A stretch of 28,099 nucleotides of DNA from Candidatus Sediminicultor tertius (GCA_003527405.1 DPXH01000041.1:4031-32129), one strand, 5' to 3'. Positions 7,555 to 15,728 are shown, counted from the stretch's first letter. A program made the numbers and translations. Notes: generated from the sequence alone by a model not told the origin.

Positions 7555-8382
7555 TTGGAAAAATCAAAAAAAGAACGTCTGGATATATTACTGGTCGAAA
7601 AGGGATTTTTTCCCACCAGAGAGAAAGCTAAACGTGCTATTATGGCGGGAGAAGTTTTGGTGGAAGGGGAAAGAGTCGATAAATCAGGACAAAGGATCAA
7701 GGTTAAAAGCAACATTTCAGTAATAAAAAAGGAGACTGCTTTTGTAAGCCGGGGTGGAGAAAAATTAGAAAAAGCCCTTAATATCTTTAATGTCAATGTC
7801 CAAGGAAAGAGAGTAATTGATGTAGGTGCATCTACCGGGGGCTTTACTGATTGCCTCTTGAAATCCGGAGCTAAAAAAGTTTATTGTATAGATGTAGGCT
7901 ACGGGCAGTTAGCCTGGAAACTGCAGAAAGATAGCCGAGTAGTAATTATGGATAGAACCAACATTAGATACCTTACTGCCGATAAATTTGATGACCTTTT
8001 TGAATTGGCTGTCATAGATGTCTCATTTATTTCGTTAGATAAAGTTTTGCCAGCAGTGTATAATCTACTTAAGGGAAAAGGAGAAGTGGTGGCTTTAATC
8101 AAACCACAGTTTGAAGCAGGCCGGGAGTTTATCCAAAAGGGCGGAATAGTAAAAAAGGCAGAAGTCCATCAGATGGTAATCGAAAGAGTTGGCGATAAGG
8201 CGCAAGAAATGGGTTTTAGTATTCAGGGTTTAACTTTTTCTCCCCTAAAAAAAACTTCCGGTAATATAGAATATCTCATCTATTTAGTGAAAAATTCTGA
8301 AGAAGATAAGATAAAGAATTTTCCGCAAATTGTTGAAGAAGTGACAAAACAAGCTCACCAGGAACTCTCTCCCAGAAAATAA
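7555..8382 (+). CDS. tlyA: TlyA family rRNA 2'-O-methyltransferase
   Basis: Cytoplasmic, SAM-dependent enzyme expected to methylate ribose in ribosomal RNA. An N-terminal S4 RNA-binding domain (about residues 4-65: RLDILLVEKGFFPTREKAKR) is followed by an FtsJ-like domain with the SAM-binding motif VIDVGASTGGFTDCLL. IDVGYGQLAWKL, VIDVSFISL and ALIKPQFE also match the family. I choose TTG 7555, giving 275 residues, the usual size. It sits after agaggtgat with about 10 bases of spacing. An open reading frame continues upstream to a GTG at 7483, but those 24 codons are dispersed repeat. The next gene starts 17 bases after the stop. The tlyA-nadK-recN order is common in Gram-positive-like genomes. 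Confidence 0.92.
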   Translation: MEKSKKERLDILLVEKGFFPTREKAKRAIMAGEVLVEGERVDKSGQRIKVKSNISVIKKETAFVSRGGEKLEKALNIFNVNVQGKRVIDVGASTGGFTDCLLKSGAKKVYCIDVGYGQLAWKLQKDSRVVIMDRTNIRYLTADKFDDLFELAVIDVSFISLDKVLPAVYNLLKGKGEVVALIKPQFEAGREFIQKGGIVKKAEVHQMVIERVGDKAQEMGFSIQGLTFSPLKKTSGNIEYLIYLVKNSEEDKIKNFPQIVEEVTKQAHQELSPRK

Positions 8383-8399
8383 TATTTGGAGTGAAGTTT

Positions 8400-8945
8400 T
8401 TGAACATAAATGAAAATGGTGTTTTAGTCTTTATTTTATTTATTAGCGGAGGGATAATCTGCCTGTTTCTATTTATCAAGATAGGCAATTGGTTAAGGGC
8501 CAAGAGATTAAGGAAGAGGTTTTCCAAGAGCAGGCAGGCGGAAAAAGAAGCAGAGAAAATATTAAAGAAGAACGGTTACGTGATTTTAGATGCTCAAAAA
8601 AGTAAACCACTCCTTATAACTATCGGAGATAAGATTCATCGCTACCTGGTGCGGATAGATTATTTAGCGAGGAAGAGAGGGAAGGTCTACGTAGTAGAAG
8701 TTAAAAGCGGAGAGAAGATTCCCTATATTACCAACCGGGAGACCCGAAGACAGATGTTAGAATATTACCTTGCTTACCAACCGAGTGGTATTCTTTTATT
8801 AAATATGAAAAATAAGAGTATTTCTGAAGTAAAATTTCAATTCGAAAGTACTATACGTCAAAAAGTAATAAAGTTAGTGTATTTTTTGGCAGGAGCAATT
8901 TTTAGTTTGATCTTATATTATTTGCTTCAAGGAGGGTGGAGATGA
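8400..8945 (+). CDS. Membrane protein with possible nuclease-like (PD-(D/E)XK) core
   Basis: I do not recognise a named family. The 181-residue product has a transmembrane segment near each end (about residues 5-27 and 158-177). Between them is a soluble, basic domain with AEKEAEKILKKNGY, RIDYLARKRGKVYVVEVKSG and ETRRQMLEYYLAY. An Asp followed by E-V-K in strand context is the pattern of PD-(D/E)XK nucleases such as YraN or Holliday-junction-resolvase-like proteins. This is an inference from motif shape only. TTG 8400 is preferred because ggag at 8388-8391 is then eight bases upstream; a GTG at 8391 overlaps that ribosome site. Its stop overlaps the nadK ATG (ATGA), so the two are translationally coupled. 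Confidence 0.7.
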   Translation: MNINENGVLVFILFISGGIICLFLFIKIGNWLRAKRLRKRFSKSRQAEKEAEKILKKNGYVILDAQKSKPLLITIGDKIHRYLVRIDYLARKRGKVYVVEVKSGEKIPYITNRETRRQMLEYYLAYQPSGILLLNMKNKSISEVKFQFESTIRQKVIKLVYFLAGAIFSLILYYLLQGGWR

Positions 8946-9814
8946 AATTAGACAGCGTGGGTTTAATAGTAAATTATAAAAAAGAAAAGACTCGCGAAAC
9001 TACCTGCAGGATAATTGATTGGCTAAATTCTAAAAAACTGAAAGTTTGCATAGAAGGAAATATGGGCGAAGAAATAGGAAAGAAAGAATTAAATTGCCCT
9101 ACTGAAAAATTTCTTAAAGAAGTTGATCTAATAATCTCTTTGGGGGGAGACGGAACTCTCCTTAGAGCGGCTAGATTGGCCGCTGCCGAAGATATACCGG
9201 TTTTTGGAGTGAATTTAGGAGGATTAGGCTTTCTGACTCAAATTGGCATCGATGACCTGGAAAAGTCTTTAGAGAAACTGTATCAGGGGAGATATTTTCT
9301 TGATAAGAGAATGATGTTAAGTTGTACAGTGAAAAGAAAAGAAGAAGAGATTAAAAAATTTACTGCTTTAAATGATGTAGTTATAGGTAAGGGAGCTTTT
9401 GCCCGAATTATCTGCCTGGCTACTTATGTAAATAATGATTATGTTATCACTTATTCGGCTGATGGATTGGTGGTCTCTACCTCTACAGGTTCTACCGCTT
9501 ATTCTCTTTCTGCCGGTGGTCCTATTGTCAATCCCAATATAAATTCTATAATTCTTACCCCTATCTGCCCCCATACTTTATCTGCCCGGCCTTTTATTGT
9601 CGGTGAAAATGACCAGGTAAAAATAACTTTGGAATCAAGCGAAGAAAAAGTAATGGTAACCATAGATGGGCAAGAGGGCTTTATTTTAAAACCAAAAGAT
9701 GAAGTGATAATAAAAAAATCAGACCATAAAGCTCGATTAATTACCTTTGAAGAAAAGAGTTTTTATGCTATTTTGCGGGAAAAATTAAGCTGGAGCGGGC
9801 AGATTAATAAGTGA
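8942..9814 (+). CDS. nadK: NAD kinase
   Basis: Phosphorylates NAD to NADP in the cytoplasm. The 290 residues carry the family's GGDG motif (ISLGGDGTLLRAAR) and the block FGVNLGGLGFLT. NDVVIGKG and YSADGLVVSTSTGSTAYSLS (substrate pocket and oligomer interface) and TPICPHTLSARP follow. The start is ATG 8942, five bases after aaggaggg (8929-8936); it overlaps the stop of the preceding membrane gene by four bases. No fusion or loss of key residues is seen. Confidence 0.95.
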   Translation: MKLDSVGLIVNYKKEKTRETTCRIIDWLNSKKLKVCIEGNMGEEIGKKELNCPTEKFLKEVDLIISLGGDGTLLRAARLAAAEDIPVFGVNLGGLGFLTQIGIDDLEKSLEKLYQGRYFLDKRMMLSCTVKRKEEEIKKFTALNDVVIGKGAFARIICLATYVNNDYVITYSADGLVVSTSTGSTAYSLSAGGPIVNPNINSIILTPICPHTLSARPFIVGENDQVKITLESSEEKVMVTIDGQEGFILKPKDEVIIKKSDHKARLITFEEKSFYAILREKLSWSGQINK

Positions 9815-10172
9815 TAAGTAACGAGTGATGAGTGAAGGTAGAATAATGACGGATAGCAAAATTAGTTTGAAGTGTGGAGCGCCTAGTAGGGAAGAGTTAA
9901 CTGGTTACTATAACCCAAAAAGTAAACAAAATGGTAAGGGGCACGATGCATCGTGCCCACAGGAGAAATTAGTTAATAATATGGTGAGGGCACAATTCAT
10001 TGTGCCCATACAATATAATTATAATTAATTTTATTTCCAACGCGATACAAGAATAACCTGTTGAAAAAATTTTTTCTTTCAGGGAAATAACCATGTACTA
10101 TCTATTTAGATAATTACATTATTAATGGTTAACTAATTACTTAACTATACTATAAGGTGGATGCAGAAATAA
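9815..10172 (+). repeat. Intergenic region with a ~115-bp composite repeat (copy A)
   Basis: No credible gene is seen. From about 9905 to 10020 it holds a composite repeat: 'cccaaaaagtaaacaaaatgg', a perfect 20-bp palindrome at 9939-9958, a spacer with 'atggtgag', and a second palindrome GGGCACAAT-TC-ATTGTGCCC at 9988-10007. The same order and much of the sequence recur at ~26545-26655 before rpoD. Weak promoter-like TATACT at 10146-10151 is the only possible recN signal. Confidence 0.8.
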
Positions 10173-11888
10173 ATGTTATTTCAATTAAATATAAAGAACA
10201 TGGCTTTAATAAAAGAATTAAATATTGAATTTGAGGAAGGATTAAATGTTTTAACCGGTGAGACCGGAGCCGGGAAATCTATTATTATAGAAGCAATAGA
10301 TTTTATTTTGGGAGGTTACGCCGCTTCCGATTTAATTCGAAACGGAGAAGACAGTTTGATGGTAGAAGGACTGTTTCTGTTAGCTCCTCCGGAAAAAGAG
10401 CTGATAAATAGTTTGAATTCAGATATAGAAATTGTTGATAAAGAGGGGGCTTTACTTATTAGGCGGGAGGTTAATAAAAAAGGACGGAGTAAATGCTGGG
10501 TTAATCAGAGGTTGATAAATTTATCCACACTTCGAGAGATTAGTACATTTTTAGTTGATTTACACGGTCAGCATAACCATCAATCTCTTTTGGACCCTTC
10601 CAAACATATTGACCTGATGGATAACCTGGGTGGAGACAAAATTATTAAATACAGAAAAGAATTATCTGATAATTATCGAATGTGGCGGGAAAAGAGCAAA
10701 AAGTTATTCCAATTATTAAAAGACAAAGAAGAAAATTTAAAAAAAATAGATTTTCTAAAATTTCAGTTAGAAGAAATAGATAAAACATCTTTAGTTAAAG
10801 GCGAGGACAAGACTTTAGAAGAGGAAGAGATGATTTTAAAAAATGCGGAAAAAATTATTGAGACCATGGAAAAAGCTAATTTTATTTTCTGTGAAGGCGG
10901 GCCAGAACAAGTCTCGGTAAGAGATTCTTTAAACGAAGTTTCCGCAGATTTAGGAGAAATTGCCTCGCTAGACCGACGGATAGAAAAGATAAGAGAAAAT
11001 TTAAAAGAAGTAGGATATCAATTTGAGGATATTGTAAATGAAATTATAAAATATAAAGATGAAATAGATTTGGATAGCCGAAGATTAAAAGAAGTGGAGG
11101 GAAGATTAAATCTGATTAATAGTTTAAAGAGTAAATATGGCTCCACTATCGAAGAAATATTAGAATATCGGCAAAAAATATATCAGGAATTAGAGGTCAT
11201 CGATTGTAGTGAAGATAAATTAAAAAAATTAAATAAAGAAGTTAATTCTCTGAAAGACTTAATTGCCACTATTTCTCACCATCTAAGCATCAATCGGAGA
11301 AAGATTGCCGATGATTTACAAAAGATGGTGGTAAGAGAATTAGAAGATTTAAATATGAAGAGATGTCAGTTTAAAGTTTCAATCAATAATTACAAAGATA
11401 ATAACGGAATAGAAATAGAAGGCAAAAAATATAAAGTAGGTCCAAAAGGGGTAGACAATATTGAGTTTATGATTTCTCCTAATGTAGGAGAAAAATTGCG
11501 CCCTTTAGCTCGAATTGTTTCAGGGGGAGAGGTTTCGAGAATAATGTTAGCTTTAAAATCAATACTTTCCGAGGTAGATCAAGTTCCGACGTTAATCTTT
11601 GATGAAATTGATAGTGGGGTAGGGGCACGCTTGGGTGAGATAATCGCTCAAAAACTGAAGGCGCTTTCCCAAAAAAGACAGGTAATTTGCGTGACTCACC
11701 TACCTCAGATAGCCTGTAGGGCTGGGAGGCATTTTTATATTGAAAAATATATTTTAAATAATCAGACCGGGATAAGGGTAAAAGAGATGGAAGGAGAAGA
11801 GCGGGTTAAAGAGATTGCCCGCATGTTAGACGGGAGTCAGATGGGCGAGATTACTATCCAGCATGCCCAAAAAATGTTAGATAGATAG
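10173..11888 (+). CDS. recN: DNA repair protein RecN
   Basis: SMC-like ATPase that helps gather and repair DNA double-strand breaks. The 571 residues show a Walker A motif GETGAGKS at 29-36, then INQRLINLSTLREI-like and LVDLHGQHNHQSLLDP blocks. Two long charged coiled-coil stretches (about 155-210 and 290-370) follow. The C-terminal half has the ABC signature VSGGEVSRIMLALKS near 449, Walker B TLIFDEIDSGVGA near 474 and VICVTHLPQIA. The ATG at 10173 is 12 bases after aaggtgg, rather far; a three-codon reading frame (ATG CAG AAA TAA, 10161-10172) occupies the space directly before it. No SOS box was recognised. Confidence 0.95.
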   Translation: MLFQLNIKNMALIKELNIEFEEGLNVLTGETGAGKSIIIEAIDFILGGYAASDLIRNGEDSLMVEGLFLLAPPEKELINSLNSDIEIVDKEGALLIRREVNKKGRSKCWVNQRLINLSTLREISTFLVDLHGQHNHQSLLDPSKHIDLMDNLGGDKIIKYRKELSDNYRMWREKSKKLFQLLKDKEENLKKIDFLKFQLEEIDKTSLVKGEDKTLEEEEMILKNAEKIIETMEKANFIFCEGGPEQVSVRDSLNEVSADLGEIASLDRRIEKIRENLKEVGYQFEDIVNEIIKYKDEIDLDSRRLKEVEGRLNLINSLKSKYGSTIEEILEYRQKIYQELEVIDCSEDKLKKLNKEVNSLKDLIATISHHLSINRRKIADDLQKMVVRELEDLNMKRCQFKVSINNYKDNNGIEIEGKKYKVGPKGVDNIEFMISPNVGEKLRPLARIVSGGEVSRIMLALKSILSEVDQVPTLIFDEIDSGVGARLGEIIAQKLKALSQKRQVICVTHLPQIACRAGRHFYIEKYILNNQTGIRVKEMEGEERVKEIARMLDGSQMGEITIQHAQKMLDR

Positions 11889-12203
11889 AATAGCGAAGAG
11901 CTTGTAGCGTATAGGTGCGGGCAAGAAATGCGGGAGGGAATAGAGTATATTGCGTATAGCGCGAGGAAGGAAGAAGGCAGAAAAATTATTAGCAGATAGA
12001 AAGTGGGGGTTCGATTCATCGAACTTGTTTCGGGTCGGATAAATCCGACCCCTACAAGAGACAAAAAAGAAAAGAAAAAGGAAATAGACAAAATATAAGT
12101 ATTGGATAGAATGTAGGTAGCAATAATAATTAATATAAAATTGAATTCAATTGGTGAATTGGTGAATTGGCTAATTGGAAAATTAGGATAAGGTTGTTTG
12201 TTT
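11889..12203 (+). repeat. Intergenic repeats before the sigma-54 activator gene
   Basis: No gene seen. It contains a 'tagcgtataggtgcgg' type stretch (~11906) and the palindrome pair GGGTTCGATTCATCGAAC (12006-12024) and GGGTCGGATAAATCCGACCC (12032-12051), closely matched at 15491-15541. A tandem 'aattggtg' run lies at ~12151-12180, inverted relative to 2175-2210. A clear promoter was not found. Confidence 0.65.
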
Positions 12204-13673
12204 ATGAAAGAGAAGATTAATACAAATAAAGATAAATGGCTGCAGGAAATTGCCACACAAAAGGAGATTCAGAGCACTCTAAAGGCAATTATCCATTCTA
12301 CCGATGATGCTATTTCAGTAGTAGATGAAAATGGTTTACATACTATTATTAATCCTGCTTATACCCGGCTTACCGGTTTAATCGAAGAAGATGTTTTAGG
12401 GAAACCACCTACTATTGACATTGCTGATGAGGGTGAAAGTATGCATTTAAAAGTACTGAGAACCAGAAAATCAGTGCATGGTGTAAGGATGAGGGTTGGA
12501 CCTAATCGCAAAGAGGTGATAGTAAATGTTGCTCCTGTAATAGTAGAAGGAGCATTAAAGGGTAGTGTGGCGGTGATACATGATGTTTCGGAAATAGAAT
12601 ATTTGAACAAGGAATTAAAGAGGGTCAAACAAAGGGTCAGACATTTAGAATCGAAATATACCTTTGAAGATATTGTAGGGAAAAGCAGGGGAATGATTAT
12701 CGCTAAAGAACAGGCCAGGAAAGCTGCTCGAACTCCAGCGACCGTATTACTTCAGGGGGAAAGTGGAACCGGGAAAGAACTCTTCGCTCACGCCATACAT
12801 CATATTAGTAAAAGAAAAAACCAGCAATTTATTCGGGTAAACTGTTCTGCTTTAGTGGATACTTTATTAGAAAGTGAACTATTTGGCTATGAGGGAGGTT
12901 CATTTACCGGAGCCAAGAAGACCGGAAAGAAGGGACTATTCGAAGAAGCCAACAAGGGGACTATATTTTTAGATGAAATCGGAGTGATGAGCCTGAATTT
13001 ACAGGCTAAGCTATTGAGGGTGCTTCAAGAAAAAGAGATTATAAGAGTAGGGGGAAGGAGCCCTATTAATGTGGATGTTAGAATAATATCAGCTACTAAT
13101 ATTGATTTAAAAAATGCGGTAAAAGAAGGAAGGTTCAGAGATGACCTTTATTACCGATTATATGTTATTCCTATCTATATACCTCCTTTAAGGGAGCGGA
13201 AAGAAGATATGCCTCTCTTGGTTAATAATTTGATCAGAAAATATAATCAGGATTTTGGAAGAAACATAAAAGGTATTTCGCCGGAAGCATTAAATATATT
13301 ATCAGATTATTCCTGGCCGGGGAATGTAAGAGAATTAGAAAATGTAATTGAAAGAGCAGTAATAAACATGAAATTAAGTGAAGAATTAATTTTGCCCAAA
13401 CATATTCCTCCCTTGACTGAACTAAATAAACTGGAAACAATCGAAGAAAAACTAATTACCAGTTCCAAGCCTGGCAATTTAACTGATTATAATTTAGATA
13501 AAAATAATTTAAAGAAGATAAAAGATGATACGGAAAGGATAGCCTTAATAAATGCTTTGAGATCTACCAATGGAGAGAGTTTACTGGCAGCAAAAAAGTT
13601 GGGAATCAGCCTGAGAAGTTTTTATTATAAAATCAAAAAGTATAATATTAAGAAAATATATGAGTATAGATAA
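12204..13673 (+). CDS. Sigma-54-dependent transcriptional activator (PAS-AAA+-Fis)
   Basis: Enhancer-binding protein that uses ATP to open promoters held by RNA polymerase with sigma-54. The 489 residues hold an N-terminal PAS sensor (~20-135, with DDAISVVDENG and RLTGLIEEDVLG) and a short coiled linker. The AAA+ domain has Walker A GESGTGKE at 185-192, Walker B TIFLDEIG near 253 and FRDDLYYRL. A C-terminal Fis-type helix-turn-helix lies at about 445-487. The sigma-54 contact loop reads GSFTGA (232-237) rather than the usual GAFTGA. No receiver domain is present, so a bound ligand or redox signal sensed by PAS is likely. Its stop is about 400 bases before a canonical -24/-12 promoter, which it probably controls. 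ATG 12204 follows ataagg; TTG 12198 is an alternative. Confidence 0.93.
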   Translation: MKEKINTNKDKWLQEIATQKEIQSTLKAIIHSTDDAISVVDENGLHTIINPAYTRLTGLIEEDVLGKPPTIDIADEGESMHLKVLRTRKSVHGVRMRVGPNRKEVIVNVAPVIVEGALKGSVAVIHDVSEIEYLNKELKRVKQRVRHLESKYTFEDIVGKSRGMIIAKEQARKAARTPATVLLQGESGTGKELFAHAIHHISKRKNQQFIRVNCSALVDTLLESELFGYEGGSFTGAKKTGKKGLFEEANKGTIFLDEIGVMSLNLQAKLLRVLQEKEIIRVGGRSPINVDVRIISATNIDLKNAVKEGRFRDDLYYRLYVIPIYIPPLRERKEDMPLLVNNLIRKYNQDFGRNIKGISPEALNILSDYSWPGNVRELENVIERAVINMKLSEELILPKHIPPLTELNKLETIEEKLITSSKPGNLTDYNLDKNNLKKIKDDTERIALINALRSTNGESLLAAKKLGISLRSFYYKIKKYNIKKIYEYR

Positions 13674-13675
13674 AA

Positions 13676-13795
13676 GTTAAAAGCGAAAAACGTAAAACCA
13701 TAATTCAAAATTCAAAACTTTTTACATAAACTATTGCTTTTAGTGTAGGGGGCGGATTCATCCGCACCGATAAATCGAACCCCTTTGATAGGCGA
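13676..13795 (+). repeat. Composite repeat, left arm of inverted pair around the aminotransferase gene
   Basis: A ~70-base 'ccataattcaaaa...ttttacataaac' element (13676-13743) joined to a GTAGGGGGCGGATTCATCC-type palindrome (13744-13784). The reverse complement of the same arrangement lies at ~15487-15612. A further direct copy follows vorC (~21176-21276), and a partial inverted copy follows the PHP gene (~24430-24480). Confidence 0.75.
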
Positions 13796-13919
13796 AACAC
13801 TTGTCCTACGGTTTTATATTGAACATTGAGGGCGTATGCAATACGACTCTACCAACCAACTTACTAATTTTATATGAGATGCAAATTAGTTTCACACCGT
13901 AGGCCTAGGCCATGTATAA

Positions 13920-13972
13920 TGCAATTTATAGACACAAATTGCACAGACTGCAATAAATTGCAATAAAATGCA
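13920..13972 (+). promoter_or_regulatory. Putative upstream activator sites (TGCA dyads)
   Basis: A perfect dyad TGCAATTT (13920-13927) / AAATTGCA (13936-13943), a second one TGCAAT-AA-ATTGCA (13949-13962), and a further TGCAATAAAATGCA-like repeat to 13972. They lie about 100-150 bases upstream of the -24/-12 promoter, the usual distance for sigma-54 activator binding. Assignment to the neighbouring activator is inferred from position. Confidence 0.5.
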
Positions 13973-14008
13973 GATAAATACAAAAAACAAAATATTTTAT
14001 TTATTTAT

Positions 14009-14044
14009 AAAATGGCTTTTAGCAGTTGATAAAAGCCATTTTTT
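14009..14044 (+). terminator. Hairpin with T-run between activator sites and sigma-54 promoter
   Basis: A 12-bp stem aaaatggctttt (14009-14020) / aaaagccatttt (14031-14042) encloses a 10-base loop, followed by Ts to 14044. It has the form of a rho-independent terminator and would stop read-through from the activator gene, leaving the aminotransferase gene under the sigma-54 promoter. Confidence 0.75.
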
Positions 14045-14068
14045 GTTTTATTTCCCTTACTTGATAAA

Positions 14069-14085
14069 TTGGCACAAAAATTGCT
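14069..14085 (+). promoter_or_regulatory. Sigma-54 (-24/-12) promoter
   Basis: TTGGCAC (14069-14075), five A residues, then TTGCT (14081-14085): a match to TGGCAC-N5-TTGCW, with the invariant GG (14071-14072) and GC (14083-14084) exactly ten bases apart. Transcription would begin near 14096, about 70 bases before the aminotransferase start. A sigma-54 activator is encoded immediately upstream. Confidence 0.88.
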
Positions 14086-14096
14086 TAATAATATAG

Positions 14097-14108
14097 TTAA
14101 CTAGTTAA
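14097..14108 (+). promoter_or_regulatory. 12-bp palindrome at the predicted sigma-54 transcription start
   Basis: TTAACTAGTTAA is a perfect palindrome at about +1 to +13 of the predicted transcript. Its position would suit an additional repressor site, but no protein can be assigned. Confidence 0.3.
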
Positions 14109-14167
14109 ATATAATATATATATTGATAAAGTAAAAAATAAAGTAAAAAATAAAAAGGGGTGGAAAA

Positions 14168-15379
14168 ATGTCTATAAATACTAAGGAATTTTACTCTATC
14201 TTAGCTTCAAAAATGGAAGCTTCAGCTATTCGGGAGATTTTAAAATTAGTTCAAAATCCGGAAGTGATTTCTTTAGCGGGAGGAATGCCGGATCCCATAA
14301 CTTTTCCGGTAGAAGAGATAAAGGAAATATCCCAGAATATTTTTAATAAAAAAAGTGCTCAAGCCTTACAGTATAGCAATACCGAAGGATTACCCGAATT
14401 AAGACGATGTATTTTAGATCACCTGGCGAAAGATGGAAATAATGGGGAGTTAGAAAATATAATTATTAGCTCCGGTTCGCAACAAGGATTAGATTTAGTA
14501 GGTAAAACATTTTTAAGTCCCGGAGATGTTGCCATAGTAGAATTGCCCAGTTATTTAGCTGCTTTAAACGCTTTTTATAGTTATGGGGGAGAATTAGTAG
14601 GTATACCCATGGATGATGAAGGCATGCAGATGGATATACTAGAGGAAAAACTTACCCAGCTTAAAAACGAAGGTAAAAAAGTTAAGTTCATATATACTAT
14701 TTCCAATTTTCAAAATCCTGCAGGAGTAACCATGTCTCTGGCTCGACGAAAGAAAATAATCGAAATTGCTCATAAATTTAATGTATTTATTGTAGAAGAT
14801 AACCCTTATGAAAAACTCAGATTTGAAGGAGAACCAACCCCCTCTATATATTCTTTGGAAAAAAATGGTTCTGTTATTAGCCTGGGTACTTTCTCTAAGA
14901 TATTATGTCCCGGGTTGCGGCTGGCCTGGATCTTGGGTAATAAAGAAATAATAAGGAAGATAGCCATACTGAAACAGGCAACCGATTTATGTACCAGTAT
15001 CTTAAGCCAATTAATCGCTTGTGAGTACTGTCAATCAGGTAAATTAGAAGAAAATATCAAATCTAATGTCCAAATTTATAAGAAAAAAAGAGATACCATG
15101 CTAAATGCTTTAGAGAAATATTTCCCAAAAGAGACTGTCTGGACCAAACCGCAAGGCGGATTTTTTGTAGTTGCTACTTTGCCTGAGTATATAGATACCG
15201 GAGAGATGTTTAAAGAAGCAATTGAAGAAAATGTGGCCTACGTGCCCGGTGCTCCATTTTTTGCTGACAGAAAAGGCCAAAACACCATGCGGCTTTCTTT
15301 CTGTTTTCCAAGTGCGGAAGATATTGATGAAGGAATTAAAAGACTGGGAAAAGTAATTAAAAAGAGAATCAAAAATTAA
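14168..15379 (+). CDS. PLP-dependent aminotransferase, class I/II (LysN/ARO8-like)
   Basis: Moves the amino group from an amino acid to a 2-oxoacid such as 2-oxoglutarate. The 403-residue protein is of the 2-aminoadipate/aromatic/branched-chain subgroup related to the MocR catalytic domain. It opens with SLAGGMPDPITFP and contains SGSQQGLDLVGKTFLSPGD, NFQNPAGV (Asn183) and EDNPYEKL (Asp211, Tyr214). The PLP-binding Lys244 is in GTFSKILCPGLRLAW, and MRLSFCF near the end has the carboxylate-binding Arg. ATG 14168 follows a strong ggggtgg. It is the first gene after the sigma-54 promoter and probably feeds 2-oxoacids to the oxidoreductase encoded downstream. The exact amino-acid substrate cannot be read from sequence. 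Confidence 0.88.
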   Translation: MSINTKEFYSILASKMEASAIREILKLVQNPEVISLAGGMPDPITFPVEEIKEISQNIFNKKSAQALQYSNTEGLPELRRCILDHLAKDGNNGELENIIISSGSQQGLDLVGKTFLSPGDVAIVELPSYLAALNAFYSYGGELVGIPMDDEGMQMDILEEKLTQLKNEGKKVKFIYTISNFQNPAGVTMSLARRKKIIEIAHKFNVFIVEDNPYEKLRFEGEPTPSIYSLEKNGSVISLGTFSKILCPGLRLAWILGNKEIIRKIAILKQATDLCTSILSQLIACEYCQSGKLEENIKSNVQIYKKKRDTMLNALEKYFPKETVWTKPQGGFFVVATLPEYIDTGEMFKEAIEENVAYVPGAPFFADRKGQNTMRLSFCFPSAEDIDEGIKRLGKVIKKRIKN

Positions 15380-15728
15380 GAAACCTAATTAATATATCGT
15401 ATATCGTATATAGCATATAGCAAAGAAAGAAAGAAAAAAGAAGAAGAAAGAAGTTAGAAGATAGAAAAAAATATTAGCAGACAAAAAGTAGGGGTTCGAT
15501 TCATCGAACCCGTTTCGGATCGAATAAATTCGACCCCTACATTAAAAGCAATGGTTTATGTAAAAAGTGTAAAGTTTTGAATTATGGTTTCGCACTTTTC
15601 GCTTTAAGCTTTTCACTGTAAATGATAAATGTTAACTGAAAATTTGTATTTAATACTAACGACTATTCACTATTCACTAACGACTAATTTAATTGGTAAA
15701 TTTATAATAAAGAGGTGATAAGAAAAAG
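15380..15728 (+). repeat. Intergenic repeat block between aminotransferase and ptb (right arm of inverted pair)
   Basis: No gene seen. In order it has 'tatatcgtatatcgtatata'-like sequence (~15393-15420), the palindromes GGGTTCGATTCATCGAACCC (15490-15509) and GGATCGAATAAATTCGACCC (~15516-15536), and the inverted 70-base 'ttttgaattatggttt' element (~15548-15620). A 'actaacgactattcactat' repeat follows at ~15656-15690. A -10-like TATAAT at 15703-15708 lacks a good -35. Whether transcription from the sigma-54 promoter reads through to ptb is open. Confidence 0.7.

Noticed and set aside
9825..10028. Open frame of 67 codons between nadK and recN
   Set aside because: It is built largely from the composite palindromic repeat (also at 26541-26660), lacks a good ribosome site, and encodes no recognisable protein.
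10061..10101. Promoter with TTGAAA at 10061 for recN
   Set aside because: No -10 with acceptable spacing: the nearest TATA-like hexamer is about 29 bases away.
11837..12256. Minus-strand open frame of 139 codons
   Set aside because: It spans the recN end, repeat DNA and the activator start, has no family resemblance and is explained by AT-rich antisense.
15584..15605. Possible second sigma-54 element (ttcgcac...cgcttt) before ptb
   Set aside because: It lacks the invariant GG at -24, and the sequence is part of the dispersed 70-base element.
13676..15612. Composite transposon around the aminotransferase gene
   Set aside because: No transposase, no clear target-site duplication, and the repeats also occur singly elsewhere, so only an inverted-repeat observation is kept.
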